Shown here one piece after another: positions 61,817-64,000 of a stretch of DNA of 64,000 nucleotides (position 1 is its first letter; each line of letters starts with the position of its first letter). A program made the translations under genes and the position numbers. The notes under the pieces are model-generated. The model was given only the letters and a program-made list of their open reading frames with translations, was not told the DNA's origin and ran no database searches. The stretch covers positions 1 to 64,000 of the forward strand of contig CALZIO010000008.1 in the NCBI GenBank assembly GCA_945787785.1. Reading direction: 5' to 3'. The DNA comes from an uncultured Chromatiaceae bacterium. Lineage in GTDB: Bacteria > Pseudomonadota > Gammaproteobacteria > Tenderiales > Tenderiaceae.

Positions 61817-63691
61817 ATGGCTTTAATTACCTTGCGCGATGTGGTGGTCAGTTTTGGTGGTCCACCGCTGTTAGATGGTTTGAATCTGCAGATAGATCCT
61901 GGCGAGCGTGTTTGCCTGGTTGGCCGCAATGGTGCCGGCAAGTCCACCCTGATGAAGGTGTTGGCCGGGCAGATCATCCCTGACGATGGCCAGATCGAAC
62001 GCCAACAAGGTCTGGTGGTGACGCGCCTCAAGCAGGAGGTTCCGCATGACACCAGCGGGTCGGTGTATGACGTGGTGGCCGAAGGCCTGGGTAAGCAGGG
62101 CGAGCTGCTGTCGCATTATCACCATGCCAGTCAGCGTCTCGCCACCGACTTCAGTGATGCCGCCATGGCCGAGCTGGAACGCGCCCAGCATGCCTTGGAG
62201 GCCAATGACGGCTGGGATGCTAGTCAGCGCATCGATACTGTCATTTCGCGTCTGGATCTGCCCGCCGATGCTGAGTTTAGTGCACTCTCCGGTGGTATGA
62301 AGCGCCGTGTGCTCATGGCCCAGGCCCTGGTGCTGGATCCTGACCTGTTGTTACTCGATGAGCCCACCAACCACCTTGATATCGAGGCCATCAACTGGAT
62401 GGAAGAGTTTCTACTCAGTTATAAGGCAACGCTTTTGTTCGTTACCCATGACAGGATGCTGCTGCAACACTTGGCGACACGCATCATCGATCTCGACCGA
62501 GGCAGGCTCACCTCCTGGCCCGGCGACTACGCTACTTATCTGGAACGTAAAGAAGCGGCGCTGGAAGCAGAAGAAACCGCCAATGCCCTGTTTGATAAGA
62601 AGCTGGCGGAAGAGGAGAAGTGGATCCGTCAGGGCATCAAGGCACGCCGCACCCGTAACGAAGGCCGCGTCCGCGCCTTAAAGGCGATGCGCCAGGAACA
62701 CAGCGAACGGCGCAAGCGCATGGGCACCGCCAATATCAAAACCCAGGCCACCGAGACCTCGGGCAAGATTGTTATCGAAGTTGAAAATGTCAGCCAGGCC
62801 TATGGCGACAAGGTGATACTAAAAGATTTTTCCACCACCATTATGCGCGGTGACAAGATAGGCATCATCGGCCCCAATGGTGCCGGTAAATCGACTCTGC
62901 TAAAGATTTTGCTTGGTAAGCTTGAACCGCAGCAGGGCACGGTCAAGCAAGGCACTAAGCTGGAGATTGCATACTTCGATCAACATCGTGCCCAGCTCGA
63001 TGCCGAAAAGACAGTGATCGATAACATCGGTGACGGCAGTGACGAGATTCTCATCAACGGCAAACCGCGTCACGTCATCAGCTACATGCAGGACTTTCTT
63101 TTTTCACCGCAACGGGCGCGCACACCGGTCAAGGCCTTGTCCGGTGGCGAGCGTAATCGGCTGCTGCTAGCCAAGCTGTTTACCAGACCCGCCAACATGT
63201 TGGTGATGGATGAGCCCACCAATGATCTGGATGTGGAAACACTGGAACTGCTGGAAGAGCTGCTGATTGAATACAAAGGTACCTTGTTGCTGGTCAGTCA
63301 TGACCGTGCCTTTATTAATAACGTGGTGACTGACTCGCTGGTGTTTGAAGGTAATGGTCAGGTGAATGACTATGTGGGTGGCTATGATGACTGGTTACGC
63401 CAACGTAAGGTGAATGATGATAAACCTGCAGCCAAAGCCAAGCCGGTAGAACAACAAACAAAACAAAAGCCGTCTAAAAAACTGAGTTACAAAGATCAGC
63501 GTGAGCTGGATGCCTTGCCGAAACAAATCGAAGCGCTTGAAGCAGAGATGGAACAGATTCAACAAAGTATGTCTGATCCGGAGTTTTATCAAAAACAAGG
63601 TGACAAGGTAAGCGAACTGAACGCAAGGCGTGAAGAGATCGAGAAAGAATTGGCGCAGTGTTATGAGCGTTGGGAAGCGCTTGATGCGTAG
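61817..63691 (+). CDS. uup: ABC-F ATPase Uup
   Basis: Two ABC cassettes (GRNGAGKSTLMKVLAG; GPNGAGKSTLLKILLG), LSGG motifs, C-terminal coiled coil. Confidence 0.93.
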   Translation: MALITLRDVVVSFGGPPLLDGLNLQIDPGERVCLVGRNGAGKSTLMKVLAGQIIPDDGQIERQQGLVVTRLKQEVPHDTSGSVYDVVAEGLGKQGELLSHYHHASQRLATDFSDAAMAELERAQHALEANDGWDASQRIDTVISRLDLPADAEFSALSGGMKRRVLMAQALVLDPDLLLLDEPTNHLDIEAINWMEEFLLSYKATLLFVTHDRMLLQHLATRIIDLDRGRLTSWPGDYATYLERKEAALEAEETANALFDKKLAEEEKWIRQGIKARRTRNEGRVRALKAMRQEHSERRKRMGTANIKTQATETSGKIVIEVENVSQAYGDKVILKDFSTTIMRGDKIGIIGPNGAGKSTLLKILLGKLEPQQGTVKQGTKLEIAYFDQHRAQLDAEKTVIDNIGDGSDEILINGKPRHVISYMQDFLFSPQRARTPVKALSGGERNRLLLAKLFTRPANMLVMDEPTNDLDVETLELLEELLIEYKGTLLLVSHDRAFINNVVTDSLVFEGNGQVNDYVGGYDDWLRQRKVNDDKPAAKAKPVEQQTKQKPSKKLSYKDQRELDALPKQIEALEAEMEQIQQSMSDPEFYQKQGDKVSELNARREEIEKELAQCYERWEALDA

Positions 63692-63742
63692 TAGATGGCG
63701 TCCTTATATGTAGCGGTTATGATGGTTTGATTCAAAATGTAG

Positions 63743-63773
63743 GGTGGGTTAGCCGTGTTTTGGCGTAACCCAC
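63743..63773. repeat. Intergenic stem-loop (GGTGGGTTAGCC...GGCGTAACCCACC)
   Basis: Near-perfect inverted repeat with one bulge, 52 nt after uup. Confidence 0.55.
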
Positions 63774-64000
63774 CAAACGTTGCGCAGCAACTCAAAACCG
63801 AATCGTCTATTCATTCGGTGCAATGTGTTTCACTAATTGCACTCTATGGGCCTTTAGTAATTTCTATCCTGCATTAAGCAGCAGGTATGCGTAAATACTA
63901 GCTTGTGACACAATGTTGTCGAAACCGAGTGGAATGCATGCGACTAACAATAAGAAAAAATCGTCAACGGTGAATTATCATGAAGAGCGGTCTAATTACA

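Overview
64 kb of bacterial chromosome that reads as gammaproteobacterial, judged only from protein family content. No tRNA, rRNA or CRISPR array was recognised. Ordinary content: PQQ sugar dehydrogenase, PilU, a rubrerythrin/rubredoxin/rubredoxin-reductase operon divergent from OxyR, a minor-pilin cluster (pilE-fimT-pilV-pilW-pilX-pilY1), an RND efflux pair, Bcp, MetH, a GH100-type invertase, a P450, TetR-ArsC and an ABC-F protein (Uup). Accessory regions that deserve attention: (1) a PgaC/PgaB-like exopolysaccharide locus (20.5-27.0 kb). Its PgaB-like protein has lost all three NodB metal ligands and carries a transmembrane helix followed by a cytoplasmic winged-helix plus zinc-ribbon module; an intact deacetylase is encoded next door. 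(2) A tightly packed five-gene envelope redox operon (7.6-11.8 kb) with a Met/His-rich lipoprotein, a beta-barrel, two thioredoxin-fold proteins and a cytochrome with an unusual CX3CH haem motif. (3) A secreted beta-helix protein followed by three tandem tail-collar proteins, a GNAT and two DUF6916-like proteins (28.6-34.5 kb), flanked by an IS4-family element with 22-bp perfect inverted repeats and a nonsense-interrupted transposase. (4) A three-copy dispersed MITE-like repeat, each copy just upstream of a gene. (5) A sigma54 promoter with a 26-bp perfect palindrome next to an orphan NifA/NorR-like activator. (6) A roughly 20-aa in-frame, palindrome-bearing insertion in MetH. (7) A single-base frameshift splitting a DODA-type dioxygenase. 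All family assignments come from reading motifs by eye; no database search was possible.
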